From Microbacteriaceae bacterium (lineage in GTDB: Bacteria; Actinomycetota; Actinomycetes; Actinomycetales; Microbacteriaceae), in NCBI GenBank assembly GCA_027490915.1, contig JAIXXG010000066.1:1-47865 (forward strand): DNA of 47,865 bases. The letters are read 5' to 3'. The notes under the pieces were generated by a model that worked only from the letters and a program-made list of their open reading frames with translations, was not told where the DNA came from and ran no database searches. Below are positions 15,620-23,990 of the stretch, piece after piece. Each line of letters opens with the position of its first letter. Position 1 is the first letter of the stretch. A program made the translations under genes and the position numbers.

Positions 15620-16933
15620 GTGGCCGACACCGTCCCCCACCTGCTGTACGTCGCGTGGGGCTACCCGCCGGGCCGCGGCGGCGGCGTGTATCGGGCTCTC
15701 GCGACGCCCAACGCCTTCGCGCGCGCCGGCTGGCGCGTGACCGTGCTGACGGTCGAGCGCGAGACCTTCCTGCACACGACGGGCGGCGACCTCGAGCTCG
15801 AGGCCGCGATCGACGAGCGCATCCGGATCGTGCGCGTGCCGTTCGACGTGCCCGCCTACCAGGTCGATCTCGGCCGCTGGTCGCGCTGGCGCGCCCGCTT
15901 TCCTGAGCTGTGGAACGTGTGGAAGATCTGGCGCGACCGCGGCGCGTTCCCCGAGAAGGTCTACGGGCCGTGGCGGCCGGTCATCGAGCAGGAGGCGCTG
16001 CGCATCCACGCCGAGAACCCGGTCGACCTGACGATCGCGACGGCCAACCCGCACGTCGACTTCGCGGCGGCGTTCGCGCTGCACGAGGCCGCGCGAGTGC
16101 CCTACGTCATGGACTACCGCGACGCCTGGCAGCTCGACGTGTTCAGCGGTCGCCGTCTGAGCGCGCCGGGCAGCGCCGTCGACCGCTGGGAGCACCGGCT
16201 CATCGAGAGCGCGGCCGAGGTCTGGTTCGTCAACGAGCCGATCCGCGCATGGCACCAGGTGGTCTACCCCGCTCAGGCCGAGCGCATGCACGTCGTCGCG
16301 AACGGCTTCGACGCCGAGCTGGCCGGCTTCGCCGACGCGGTGCGCCCGGGCCGGGATGCGGGGCTCACGCTCGGCTACATCGGAACGATGAGCGCGCAGG
16401 TGCCGTTGCCGAACCTGCTCGACGGGTGGCGCCTCGCGCGCGAGCGCGACCCGCTGGTCGCCGCGTCGACGCTCGAGTTCTGGGGGCACCTCGGCCACGC
16501 CGGCGCCCCGAACCCGCGGTGGGTCGCCCTGTTCGAGGAGCGCGCCGGCGACGGCGTCAGCTACCGCGGGCCGGTGTCGAAGACCCAGCTCGCCCCCGTC
16601 TACGGCAGTTTCGACGCGCTCGTGCTCATGCTCGGCACGGGCACCTACGTGACGAGCGGCAAGGTCTACGAGTACTGCGCGACGGGGCTGCCGGTGATCT
16701 CGGTGCACGATCCGGGCAACGCCGCCACCGACGTTCTGCGCGAGCACCCGGCGTGGGCCGCCACGACCGACCTCAGCCCGGCCGCGATCGCCGACGCCCT
16801 CATCGCGGGCGCCGCGCTCTCGCGCGCCCAGACCCCGTCGTCGCGCGGCGCGGTGCAGGCATGGGCGCACCGCTACGAGCGGCAGCAGCAGCTCGAGCCG
16901 CGCATGGCCGCCCTGAAGGAGCTCGTGTCATGA
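15620..16933 (+). CDS. Glycosyltransferase (GT4-type)
   Basis: 437 residues from GTG at 15620, fixed by GAAGGAGA at 15605-15612; an in-frame ATG at 15482 would add an implausible Pro/Ala-rich head. LLYVAWGYPPGRGGGVYRAL opens the first Rossmann domain; VPYVMDYRDAWQLDVFSGRR near residue 155 is the D-x-R-D-x-W motif found in GT4 enzymes of polysaccharide loci; the donor half contains LTLGYIGTMSAQVPLPNLLD, and SGKVYEYCATGLPVISV is the nucleotide-side helix. It overlaps the small downstream gene as ATGA and starts a unit leading into the epimerase gene. Confidence 0.82.
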   Translation: MADTVPHLLYVAWGYPPGRGGGVYRALATPNAFARAGWRVTVLTVERETFLHTTGGDLELEAAIDERIRIVRVPFDVPAYQVDLGRWSRWRARFPELWNVWKIWRDRGAFPEKVYGPWRPVIEQEALRIHAENPVDLTIATANPHVDFAAAFALHEAARVPYVMDYRDAWQLDVFSGRRLSAPGSAVDRWEHRLIESAAEVWFVNEPIRAWHQVVYPAQAERMHVVANGFDAELAGFADAVRPGRDAGLTLGYIGTMSAQVPLPNLLDGWRLARERDPLVAASTLEFWGHLGHAGAPNPRWVALFEERAGDGVSYRGPVSKTQLAPVYGSFDALVLMLGTGTYVTSGKVYEYCATGLPVISVHDPGNAATDVLREHPAWAATTDLSPAAIADALIAGAALSRAQTPSSRGAVQAWAHRYERQQQLEPRMAALKELVS

Positions 16934-17361
16934 CCCGCTTCGTCTTCCTCAGCACCCATCGCGGCGTCGCCGGGCAGCTCGCGACCGCCGACCCGCAGGG
17001 CAGCCAGCACCTCACGCTCGTCGTGGGCGACGGCCTCGGCGACAGCGCCGAGGGGGCCGTGCGCATCATCGACGTGGGTGCCGTGGGCGGCCCGCGCGAG
17101 GGCTCGCTCTGGCAGCGGTCGGCGGCGCTGCGCACGCTCGTTCGTCTCTCGCCCGCCGACGGCGGCGCGCGCATGGCACGCCGGGTGCGCGCGAGCGCCG
17201 ACGCGCAGGCAGCCCTGCGCGCGGCCGACGTCGTCGTCGCGTGCGACCGCGACAGCGTCTACGCCGCGTGGCGCGCCACCACCGGGGCGCGGTCGGCCGC
17301 CCTCGGGCTCTCGGGCATCTCGGGCGGCCTCGCGGCCGTGCGACGCGCGGTCGCCGGGTAG
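16930..17361 (+). CDS. Small hypothetical protein, glycosyltransferase-associated
   Basis: 143 residues from ATG at 16930, overlapping the preceding stop as ATGA. Family not recognised. It opens with a Rossmann-like strand (TRFVFLSTHRG) and contains AADVVVACDRDSVYAAWRAT near residue 100, a phrase that resembles the end of the N-terminal half of some GT-B transferases. It may be a degenerate half-glycosyltransferase or a partner of the upstream enzyme. No signal peptide or membrane segment. GC-rich codon use like its neighbours. Confidence 0.6.
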   Translation: MTRFVFLSTHRGVAGQLATADPQGSQHLTLVVGDGLGDSAEGAVRIIDVGAVGGPREGSLWQRSAALRTLVRLSPADGGARMARRVRASADAQAALRAADVVVACDRDSVYAAWRATTGARSAALGLSGISGGLAAVRRAVAG

Positions 17362-17364
17362 CGT
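17359..17364 (+). promoter_or_regulatory. -10 box for the 2-epimerase gene (leaderless)
   Basis: TAGCGT, seven bases before the ATG at 17372; its TAG doubles as the stop codon of the preceding gene. No Shine-Dalgarno precedes the start. Confidence 0.5.
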
Positions 17365-17371
17365 GACACGC

Positions 17372-18421
17372 ATGCGCATTCTCAGCGTGGTCGGGGCCCG
17401 ACCGCAGTTCGTCAAGCTCGCTCCCGTCAGCCGGGCGCTCCAGGAGGTCGCCGAGCACGTCGTCGTGCACACCGGGCAGCACTACGACGACCTGATGAGC
17501 GACGTGTTCTTCCGCGACCTCGGCATTCCGCATCCGGATGTCAACCTCGCGATCGGCTCGGGTGCCCACGGTGCGCAGACGGGCGCGATGCTCGCGGCTC
17601 TCGAGCCCGTCTTCGAGCAGTACCGGCCCGACTGGGTGCTCGTGTACGGCGACACCAACTCGACCCTCGCCGCGGCCGTCGCCGCCGTGAAGCTGCACCT
17701 GCCGCTCGCGCACCTCGAGGCGGGCCTGCGGTCGTTCAACCGCGCGATGCCCGAGGAGCACAACCGGGTGCTCACCGACCACGCCGCCGACCTCTGCCTG
17801 GCGCCCACCGCCGTGGCCATGCAGCACCTCGCCGAGGAGGGGCTCGCCGCCCGCAGCGTGCTCGTCGGCGATGTCATGACCGACGTGCTCTACAGCGTGC
17901 GCGACCGCGTGCTCGCCGCGCCGCCAGCCCTGCCGTGGAGCGACGGCGAGTCGGTCGTCGCGACGATCCACCGCGCCGAGAACACCGACGACCCCGAGCG
18001 ACTGGCCGCGGTCATCGACGCCCTGGCCGCGGTCGACCGGCCCGTGCGCCTGCTCGCGCACCCCCGCCTGCGGGCCGCGGCCGAGCGGGCGGGCATCGTG
18101 CTCGAGCGCGGCGCGATCACCGTGCACGACCCGCTGCCGTACCCCGAGCTGATCGCCGCCGTGCTGCAGGGCTCGGGCGTGCTCACCGACTCGGGCGGCC
18201 TGCAGAAGGAGGCGTACCTGCTGCGCCGCCTGTGCACCACCGTGCGCCCCGAGACCGAGTGGGTCGAGACGGTCGAATCGGGCTGGAACACGCTCGTCGG
18301 CACCCGGCTCGACGAGCTCGCGGCCGAGGTGGCCCGCCCGCTGCCGGCCGAGCCGACCGACCACCCCTACGGCGACGGGCACGCGGCCGAGCGGGTCGCG
18401 GCCGAACTGACCGGCCGCTGA
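17372..18421 (+). CDS. wbpI: UDP-GlcNAc-type 2-epimerase, WbpI-like (possible UDP-GlcNAc3NAcA 2-epimerase)
   Basis: 349 residues of the non-hydrolysing UDP-GlcNAc 2-epimerase family (GT-B-like fold, cytosolic). VVGARPQFVK at residues 6-15, Asp94 in YGDTNST, Glu116 in HLEAGLRSFNR and His200 in ATIHRAENTDD correspond to the known catalytic Asp/Glu/His set of WecB. The stretch LMSDVFFRDLGIPHPDVNL and the ending ETEWVETVESGWNTLVG are closer to WbpI/WlbD than to plain WecB as I know them. WbpI converts UDP-GlcNAc3NAcA to the ManNAc3NAcA form, the last step of the pathway whose other enzymes are at 23991-29207. A WecB role (UDP-ManNAc) cannot be excluded. Confidence 0.85.
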   Translation: MRILSVVGARPQFVKLAPVSRALQEVAEHVVVHTGQHYDDLMSDVFFRDLGIPHPDVNLAIGSGAHGAQTGAMLAALEPVFEQYRPDWVLVYGDTNSTLAAAVAAVKLHLPLAHLEAGLRSFNRAMPEEHNRVLTDHAADLCLAPTAVAMQHLAEEGLAARSVLVGDVMTDVLYSVRDRVLAAPPALPWSDGESVVATIHRAENTDDPERLAAVIDALAAVDRPVRLLAHPRLRAAAERAGIVLERGAITVHDPLPYPELIAAVLQGSGVLTDSGGLQKEAYLLRRLCTTVRPETEWVETVESGWNTLVGTRLDELAAEVARPLPAEPTDHPYGDGHAAERVAAELTGR

Positions 18422-18443
18422 GCGCCGCCGAACTGACCGCGCG

Positions 18444-20222
18444 CTAGTCCAGACCCGCGAGCGCGGCCTGGGTGGCGAACTCGGGCACCGCGCGCCGCAC
18501 GGCGTCGAACGAGCCCTGCGCGACGAGCCGGCCATCGGCGAGGAAGACGATGAGGTCGTTGTCGCGGATCGTCGCCAGGCGGTGGGCCACCGAGATGACG
18601 GTCATCTCGCCCTGCAGCGAGCGGATCGCCTGCACGACGTCGCTCTCGGTCTTCGTGTCGAGGGCGCTCGTGGCCTCGTCGAGCACGAGCACGATCGGGT
18701 CGTTGTAGAGGGCGCGGGCGATGCCGAGGCGCTGCCGCTGGCCGCCCGACAGGGCCATGCCGCGGTCGCCGACGCGCGCGTGCACCCCGCCCTCGCGCTT
18801 CTGCACGACCTCCCACAGCTGGGCGCGGCGCAGCGCGCGCTCGACGCGCTCGAGGTCGAGCTCGCCCGACCAGGTGAGAGCCACGTTCTGGGCGACCGTG
18901 CCGTCGAATAGCGCGACATCCTGCGGCACGTAGCCGACCCGCGAGCGCCACGCCGCCATCACGTCGTCGAGGTTCTGCTCGTCGAGCATGATGCGGCCCT
19001 CGGTGGGCGACAGCAGGCCGAGCAGCATGTCGACGAGCGTGGTCTTGCCCGACCCCGACGAGCCGACGATGCCCACCGACGTGCCGAGCGCGATCTCGAG
19101 GTCGACCCCGCTGATGGCGGGCGACTCGCTGCTCGGGTAGGTGAACGCGGCACCTTCGATGCGCAGCGTGCGCGGCTCGCCCGCGATCGGGTCGTGGCCG
19201 ATCACCTCGGCCCGCTCGATGTAGACGCGCGACTGCGCGATGTCCTCGAGCACCGCCTGCACGTGCGCCGAGTTCGCCTGGGTGGTCGTGAGGATCGACT
19301 GCAGGCTCGTCAGCGACGGCACCAGCCGGAATCCGGCGACGCCGAACAAGGCGACGGATGCGAGGGCCCCCGCCGGGCCGCCCGTCAGGTAGGCCACGCC
19401 GCCCACGAGCAGGAAGCCGCCGATGAGCCCCGCATCCAGCACGAACCGCGGCACGGCCGAGATGAAGTGGATGTTCGCGCGCGCCCGCGTCGAGTGGATG
19501 CGGTTGGCGTGCACGACGCCGGCGACCTCGCCGGCCTTGTCGCGCAGCGTGATCTCTTTGAGCGCCGAGACCATGTCGGTCATCAGGCTGGCGACCTTGA
19601 ACGAGTAGTCGCGGTTGACGCGGCCGGCCTGCACCGCGCGCTTCGAGATGACGCGGGCCTGCAGCGCGGCGAGCCCGCCGAGGTAGACGATCGTGACGAG
19701 CGCCGTGATCGGCTCGGCGATGATGATGACGACCACCACGGCGACGCTCGTCACGAGGAGGGTCGGCAGGGTCAGCACCGGCAGCAGGAAGCCGCCGATC
19801 GTGTTGCCGATGCCGACGTCGGCGAGTCGCACGAGCTGTGCCGTGTTCTTGCTGAGCCGGTCGGTCCACGGTGCGCGGATGTAGGCGTCGAACAGCCGGT
19901 CGCCGATCTCGAGCTCGAAGGCCGCGAACCGCCGCGTCGCGTGCCACTGCAGCACGAGGCTGAGGGCCGCCTTCACGATGACGACGAGCGAGATCACGAG
20001 CAGGAACCACACGTACGAGTCGGGGCCGATGCTGCCGATGAGCGGCAGCTCGATGTCGGAGCCGGTCACCATCGAGCCGAGCGAGACCGCCAGCAGGGCG
20101 ATCGCCACGACGTCGACGGCGGCGAGCAGCGAGGTGGCGATCGAGTAGCCGACGATGAACCGGCGCGCGCGGGCGGGCAGCAGCGGCACCAGGCGGCGCA
20201 GGGTTCGCACGATCATCAGCAC
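18444..20222 (-). CDS. Fused ABC exporter, PglK/MsbA-type (lipid-linked glycan flippase candidate)
   Basis: 592 residues: an N-terminal six-helix permease half (about 1-330) and a C-terminal ATPase. Walker A GSSGSGKTT, Q-loop VGYVPQDVALF, signature LSGGQRQRLGIARAL, Walker B VLVLDEATSALD and switch His in VAHRL are all intact. It works as a homodimer in the membrane. In a glycan locus such half-size exporters (PglK/WlaB type) flip lipid-linked oligosaccharides, though lipid or peptide export is possible. Start GTG at 20222 follows a TAGGCT -10 box by eight bases; ATG at 20216 is an alternative. It lies 11 bp after a glycosyltransferase gene of the same strand and is convergent with the epimerase gene. 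Confidence 0.87.
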   Translation of the reverse strand: MLMIVRTLRRLVPLLPARARRFIVGYSIATSLLAAVDVVAIALLAVSLGSMVTGSDIELPLIGSIGPDSYVWFLLVISLVVIVKAALSLVLQWHATRRFAAFELEIGDRLFDAYIRAPWTDRLSKNTAQLVRLADVGIGNTIGGFLLPVLTLPTLLVTSVAVVVVIIIAEPITALVTIVYLGGLAALQARVISKRAVQAGRVNRDYSFKVASLMTDMVSALKEITLRDKAGEVAGVVHANRIHSTRARANIHFISAVPRFVLDAGLIGGFLLVGGVAYLTGGPAGALASVALFGVAGFRLVPSLTSLQSILTTTQANSAHVQAVLEDIAQSRVYIERAEVIGHDPIAGEPRTLRIEGAAFTYPSSESPAISGVDLEIALGTSVGIVGSSGSGKTTLVDMLLGLLSPTEGRIMLDEQNLDDVMAAWRSRVGYVPQDVALFDGTVAQNVALTWSGELDLERVERALRRAQLWEVVQKREGGVHARVGDRGMALSGGQRQRLGIARALYNDPIVLVLDEATSALDTKTESDVVQAIRSLQGEMTVISVAHRLATIRDNDLIVFLADGRLVAQGSFDAVRRAVPEFATQAALAGLD

Positions 20223-20230
20223 GGTGATCG

Positions 20231-20236
20231 AGCCTA
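20231..20236 (-). promoter_or_regulatory. -10 box for the fused ABC exporter gene
   Basis: TAGGCT on the minus strand, eight bases before the GTG at 20222. Its TAG is the stop codon of the upstream glycosyltransferase gene. Confidence 0.45.
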
Positions 20237-21571
20237 CTGCCGCGAGCCGGGCGTGGCCGGGCCCCGCGGGGTCGCCGACCGGCCGAGGGCGGCGGGGCTG
20301 TCGAGGGCGGCCAGGATGCGGGCGGCCGACAGCCGCCCGTCATGCAGCGCGCGCACGAACGCCGGCCCGCGCTCGGCGGTCGCGCGCGCAGCGGTCGGAT
20401 CAAGCAGCACCCCGCGCAGCACCCCCTCGAGCGTGCCCGGCTCAGCCTGCACGATCGGCACCTCGAGCCCGTGGTCGCGCGCGATGGCCGCGCGGTACTC
20501 GGGCAGCACATTCGACACGACGACCCGGCCCGCGGCGAGCGCCTCGCACGCGGCCACGCCGTACCCGCCCATGCGCAGCGAGTCGACCATGATGTCGGCC
20601 CGGCGGTAGGCGTCGGCGACGACATCGTGCGTCACCTGCTCGAGGCGCTCGTAGCGCACGAGCCCCTCGGCGGCGAGCCGTGCGAGCACCGCGTCGATGA
20701 TGTCGCTGCCCTTGATGGCCGCCTGGCTCGGGGCGTGCACGACGAGCGGCGGCTCGGCGTGCGGCGGCTCGGCGTCGGGCCGCGCGGCCGCGACCAGCGG
20801 CGGGCGCTCGACCGCCCACGCCGCGACGTCGACGACCACCGGCAGCCACGTCGCCTCGGGCAGGTCGATGAGCACGCCGTGGGTCGTGCCGAGCACGGGC
20901 GCACCCGTCGCGCGGATGACGCGGCGGCGCTCGCGCGCTCGGCGCTGCACGGCGGGCACCAGGGCGGCGAGCTCGGGCAGACGGTACGGCGAGTGCTCGA
21001 GCCGCGCCGCGTGCGCCGCGACATCGCGCACATCGCTGCCGTGGCAGACGATCACCACCCGGATGCCGCGCCGCTGCAGCGCTCGCACCTCGCGCTGCAG
21101 GCTCTGGCCGAAGGCCGGCCCGAACAGCGGCAGCCCCGATTCGATGACGACGTCGGTCGCCGAGAAGCCGCGCACACGCGCGTGCTCGCGCTGCCAGTCG
21201 CGAGAGGCGCGGGCAAGCGCGGGCGGCACGGCGATATCGACGGGGAAGGCGAACGGGCCCGCGGCCGTCGACTGCAGGCTGCGGGCCACCAGCTCGGGCC
21301 GCGCGGCCTGCCCGCCGGGATGCGCGGCCTGCCCGCCGGGATGCGCGGCCTCGAGGGCGCGCGCCCAGGCGTGCGCCTGCCCCGCGGTGTTCACCGGGCC
21401 GAGCAGCACCCGCCGGGCGGCGGGCGGCAGCGGCTCCGGCCGCGGCCGCGAAGCGGGGAGGTCGCGGTAGCGCGCGGGCTGCAGCAGGCGGCCCGCGGCA
21501 TCCGGAAGCAGGCTGAGCGCACCGCCGACGGCGTGCACCCAGCGCAGGGGCAGCACAGAGTCGGGGCGCAT
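20234..21571 (-). CDS. Glycosyltransferase, paralogous family copy 3
   Basis: 445 residues from ATG at 21571. It is the third member of the family at 11966 and 13135: LGPVNTAGQAHAWARALEAA near residue 60, VVIVCHGSDVRDV near 180, VVHAPSQAAIKGSDIIDAVL near 275, YGVAACEALAAGRVVVSNV near 335 and FVRALHDGRLSAARIL near the end. It is longer than the others through an in-frame 21-bp tandem repeat at 21301-21350 (AHPGGQA units) and a Pro/Ala insertion near residue 265. GT-B fold, unknown substrates. Start evidence is modest, as no strong ribosome site is seen. Confidence 0.8.
   Translation of the reverse strand: MRPDSVLPLRWVHAVGGALSLLPDAAGRLLQPARYRDLPASRPRPEPLPPAARRVLLGPVNTAGQAHAWARALEAAHPGGQAAHPGGQAARPELVARSLQSTAAGPFAFPVDIAVPPALARASRDWQREHARVRGFSATDVVIESGLPLFGPAFGQSLQREVRALQRRGIRVVIVCHGSDVRDVAAHAARLEHSPYRLPELAALVPAVQRRARERRRVIRATGAPVLGTTHGVLIDLPEATWLPVVVDVAAWAVERPPLVAAARPDAEPPHAEPPLVVHAPSQAAIKGSDIIDAVLARLAAEGLVRYERLEQVTHDVVADAYRRADIMVDSLRMGGYGVAACEALAAGRVVVSNVLPEYRAAIARDHGLEVPIVQAEPGTLEGVLRGVLLDPTAARATAERGPAFVRALHDGRLSAARILAALDSPAALGRSATPRGPATPGSRQ
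21301..21350. repeat. In-frame 21-bp tandem repeat (2.4 copies)
   Basis: Two identical 21-bp units (21301-21321, 21322-21342) plus 8 bp of a third, encoding repeated AHPGGQA inside the glycosyltransferase gene. Copies are identical, suggesting recent slippage; the paralogues lack the extra units. Confidence 0.85.
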
Positions 21572-21660
21572 CAGGTGATCCGCGGGTGAGGGGTCACTCG
21601 GTCGACGCTACCCGGGCCCGGCGGCGGGCGCATCCGGCACGGGCTCGACTGGTACCGTCG

Positions 21661-22827
21661 ATGTTCGTGTCCGCGCCTGCCCGCCCCCCGCTCGCCGAGC
21701 CCCGGCTCGAGTCGCTGACCGGGCTGCGCTGGTGGGCGGCGTTCGGCGTGTTCTTCTACCACATGGCGAACCTCGCGCCCCTGCCGATCGTCGAGCTGCT
21801 CGACCTCGGCAACTACGGGGTCATGTTCTTCTTCGTGCTCTCGGGCTTCGTGCTCACGTGGTCGGCGCGACCCGGCACCACGGTCGGCACCTTCTACTGG
21901 CGCCGCTTCGCCCGCATCTATCCCGCCCACTTCGTGGCGCTGCTGCTGGCGATCCCGGTGTTCTACAGCGTCGACCCCGACCCCGAGCAGTGGTGGGTCA
22001 AGCCGCTCGACGTCGGCGTGCTGCTGCTGTCGGTGCTGCTCATCCAGGGCTGGTGGTCGAACCCCGTCATCCTGTTCTCGGGCAACCCCGCCGCCTGGAC
22101 CCTCACGGTCGAAGCCTTCTTCTACGCCTTGCACCCCTGGCTGCAGCGGGTGCTCGCGGTGCTGCGCTCACGCGGCGCGCTCATCATCGCGATCGTGCTC
22201 ATCGCGCTGTCGTTCGGGTGGCGGATGCTCGAGCTCGCCTCCCCCGCCGTGGCGAGCCTGCCCATCCCCGTGCCGGTCACCCGGCTCGCCGAGTTCGCGA
22301 TCGGCATGTGCCTCGCCCACGCCATGCGGGCCGGATGGCGCCTCGCGCTGCGCCCCTGGATCGTGCTCACCGGCGGAGCGGCCCTCGCGATCGTGCTCAC
22401 CTACGACAGCGGCACGGCCTGGCTCGGGCCCGTGCGCGAGTTCGTGCGCGCCACCCAGACCGAGTGGATCCTCGTGTTCTGCACCCTGCTCATCGCCACC
22501 GTCGCCACGCGCGACGCGCTCGGCGGCCGCAGCTGGCTGCGCCAGGGCTGGATGGTGAAGCTCGGCGAGGCCTCGTACGCGTTCTACCTCGTGCACGCCA
22601 CCGTCATCTACTTCGTGCTGAGCTTCGTGGGCAAGCAGTCGCTCGGCTGGGGCGGCCTCGTCTGGTACCCGCCGCTCTTCCTCGCCGCCCTCGCCCTCGC
22701 CTTCGCCCTGCACCTCGGGGTCGAGAAGCCGCTCGAGCGGCGCATGCGGCGGTGGTGGGACGCCCGCCTCGAGCGCAAGCGCGCCGCGGCTGCCGCCGCC
22801 GCCACCGAAGCCGCGCCGAGCTCCTAG
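21661..22827 (+). CDS. Acyltransferase 3 family membrane protein (O-acetylase-like)
   Basis: 388 residues from ATG at 21661; a TACCGT box at 21653-21658 would instead fit a leaderless GTG at 21667. About ten hydrophobic segments. ESLTGLRWWAAFGVFFYH opens the family, with the conserved Arg (LR) and the His in FFYHMA; FFFVLSGFVLTW and FYWRRFARIYPAHF are the next conserved blocks. These mark acyltransferase 3 (PF01757), which moves acyl groups, often acetyl, onto surface carbohydrates using a cytosolic donor. The last 30 residues are basic and Ala-rich. Its stop lies 18 bp from the stop of a convergent glycosyltransferase gene. It probably decorates the polymer made here. Confidence 0.85.
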   Translation: MFVSAPARPPLAEPRLESLTGLRWWAAFGVFFYHMANLAPLPIVELLDLGNYGVMFFFVLSGFVLTWSARPGTTVGTFYWRRFARIYPAHFVALLLAIPVFYSVDPDPEQWWVKPLDVGVLLLSVLLIQGWWSNPVILFSGNPAAWTLTVEAFFYALHPWLQRVLAVLRSRGALIIAIVLIALSFGWRMLELASPAVASLPIPVPVTRLAEFAIGMCLAHAMRAGWRLALRPWIVLTGGAALAIVLTYDSGTAWLGPVREFVRATQTEWILVFCTLLIATVATRDALGGRSWLRQGWMVKLGEASYAFYLVHATVIYFVLSFVGKQSLGWGGLVWYPPLFLAALALAFALHLGVEKPLERRMRRWWDARLERKRAAAAAAATEAAPSS

Positions 22828-22845
22828 CCCTCGCGACGGGAACGG

Positions 22846-23988
22846 CTAGCGGCGGGCGACCGCCGCGACAGCGGCCGCCGCGCGGCCCGCGACCGCGGCG
22901 AGGTCGACGTGGGCCCGCGCCCACTCCGCCTGCGCGTGCCGCTCGGCGACCGTGGCGGGCGCCGACAGCACGGTGCGCAGGGCGTCGGCCACCGGCACGG
23001 GGTCGTGCGGGGCAGCGTGGCCGAGGGGGGCATCCTGCGCGAAGGCGGCCCCCGGGCCGTCGCCCGAGAACAGCAGCGGCGCTCCCGCGGCCGCCGCGGC
23101 GTAGAGCTTGGTCGGGAAGGCGAACTGGTAGCCGCCGTCAGGCTTCACACTCGCGAGGGCGACCGCAGCGCCGCGCAGCCAGCGCGCGACGACCTCGGGC
23201 GCGGCCGTCGGCAGGAAGGTCACGCGGCCCGGAGCAACCTGGTCGACCCGGCGGCGCAGGGCCTCGAGCTCGACGCCGCCGCCCATGAACACCAGCCGCG
23301 CCTCGGGGACGTGGGCGAGCGCCTCGACGAACACCCCGGCCCCGTGCACCTCGGATGCGGTGCCCGCGTACAGCGCATACCCCGGCTCGGCCTCCGCCGT
23401 CGGGCCGTCGGGCGCGAACACGCTCGTGTCGATGCCGTTGCCCACCTCGACGATGCGGGCCGCGGGCACGCCCAGCTCGCGCAGCCGGGCCGTGACGCTC
23501 GGCGACACGCTCAGCACGGCGGCCGCGCGGCGCCACACCGTGCGCTCCATCCAGCGCACCACCCGCACGACAGGGGCCGGGCTGCCGGCGCTCGCGGCCG
23601 CGTCGGCCAGCACGTCTGCCGCGTAGTAGACGACGGGCGTGCGCCGCAGCCCCGCGGCCGCGACCGCGGCGAGACCCGTGGTCGGCGGCGGCTCGACGAC
23701 GATCGCTGCCGAGCGGCGGGCGGTCAGCAGGCGGAAGAACAGCGGGATGTCGAAGCTCAGGTAGGGCACGTAGCCGCGCACCGCCCCGGTGCGGTCGCGC
23801 AGCACGGGGGCGCGGCGGACCGAGAGGCGGGCATCCGGTGCCGCTTCGACCATGCCGCGCGGCAGCCGGGAGGTGAGCACCGTCACGTCGTGACCCGCGT
23901 CGGCGAGCGCCGCCGCCAGCGCCGCGAGCCGGAACGAGGCCGCCGCCGGCTCGGGCGCGAAGATGCGGCTCGCGATCGTGACGCGCAT
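22846..23988 (-). CDS. Glycosyltransferase (GT4-type), last gene of the Wbp-like operon
   Basis: 380 residues from ATG at 23988. RIFAPEPAAASFRLAALAAA is the N-terminal loop typical of WbuB/WcaI-like GT4 enzymes. VEPPPTTGLAAVAAAGLRR and VVYYAADVLADAAASAG form the acceptor half; RIVEVGNGIDTSVFAPDG marks the interdomain link; FAFPTKLYAAAAAGAPLLF is the donor-binding helix with a PTKLYE-like motif. Two bases after the oxidoreductase gene, so co-transcribed with the Wbp-like genes upstream. A role in transferring the sugar they make is a reasonable inference. Confidence 0.82.
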   Translation of the reverse strand: MRVTIASRIFAPEPAAASFRLAALAAALADAGHDVTVLTSRLPRGMVEAAPDARLSVRRAPVLRDRTGAVRGYVPYLSFDIPLFFRLLTARRSAAIVVEPPPTTGLAAVAAAGLRRTPVVYYAADVLADAAASAGSPAPVVRVVRWMERTVWRRAAAVLSVSPSVTARLRELGVPAARIVEVGNGIDTSVFAPDGPTAEAEPGYALYAGTASEVHGAGVFVEALAHVPEARLVFMGGGVELEALRRRVDQVAPGRVTFLPTAAPEVVARWLRGAAVALASVKPDGGYQFAFPTKLYAAAAAGAPLLFSGDGPGAAFAQDAPLGHAAPHDPVPVADALRTVLSAPATVAERHAQAEWARAHVDLAAVAGRAAAAVAAVARR

Positions 23989-23990
23989 CG

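Noticed and set aside
22824-22849. CTAGCC...GGCTAG inverted repeat as a terminator
   Set aside because: Much of the symmetry comes from the two TAG stop codons of the convergent genes and the loop is 14 bases; too weak to list as a feature.
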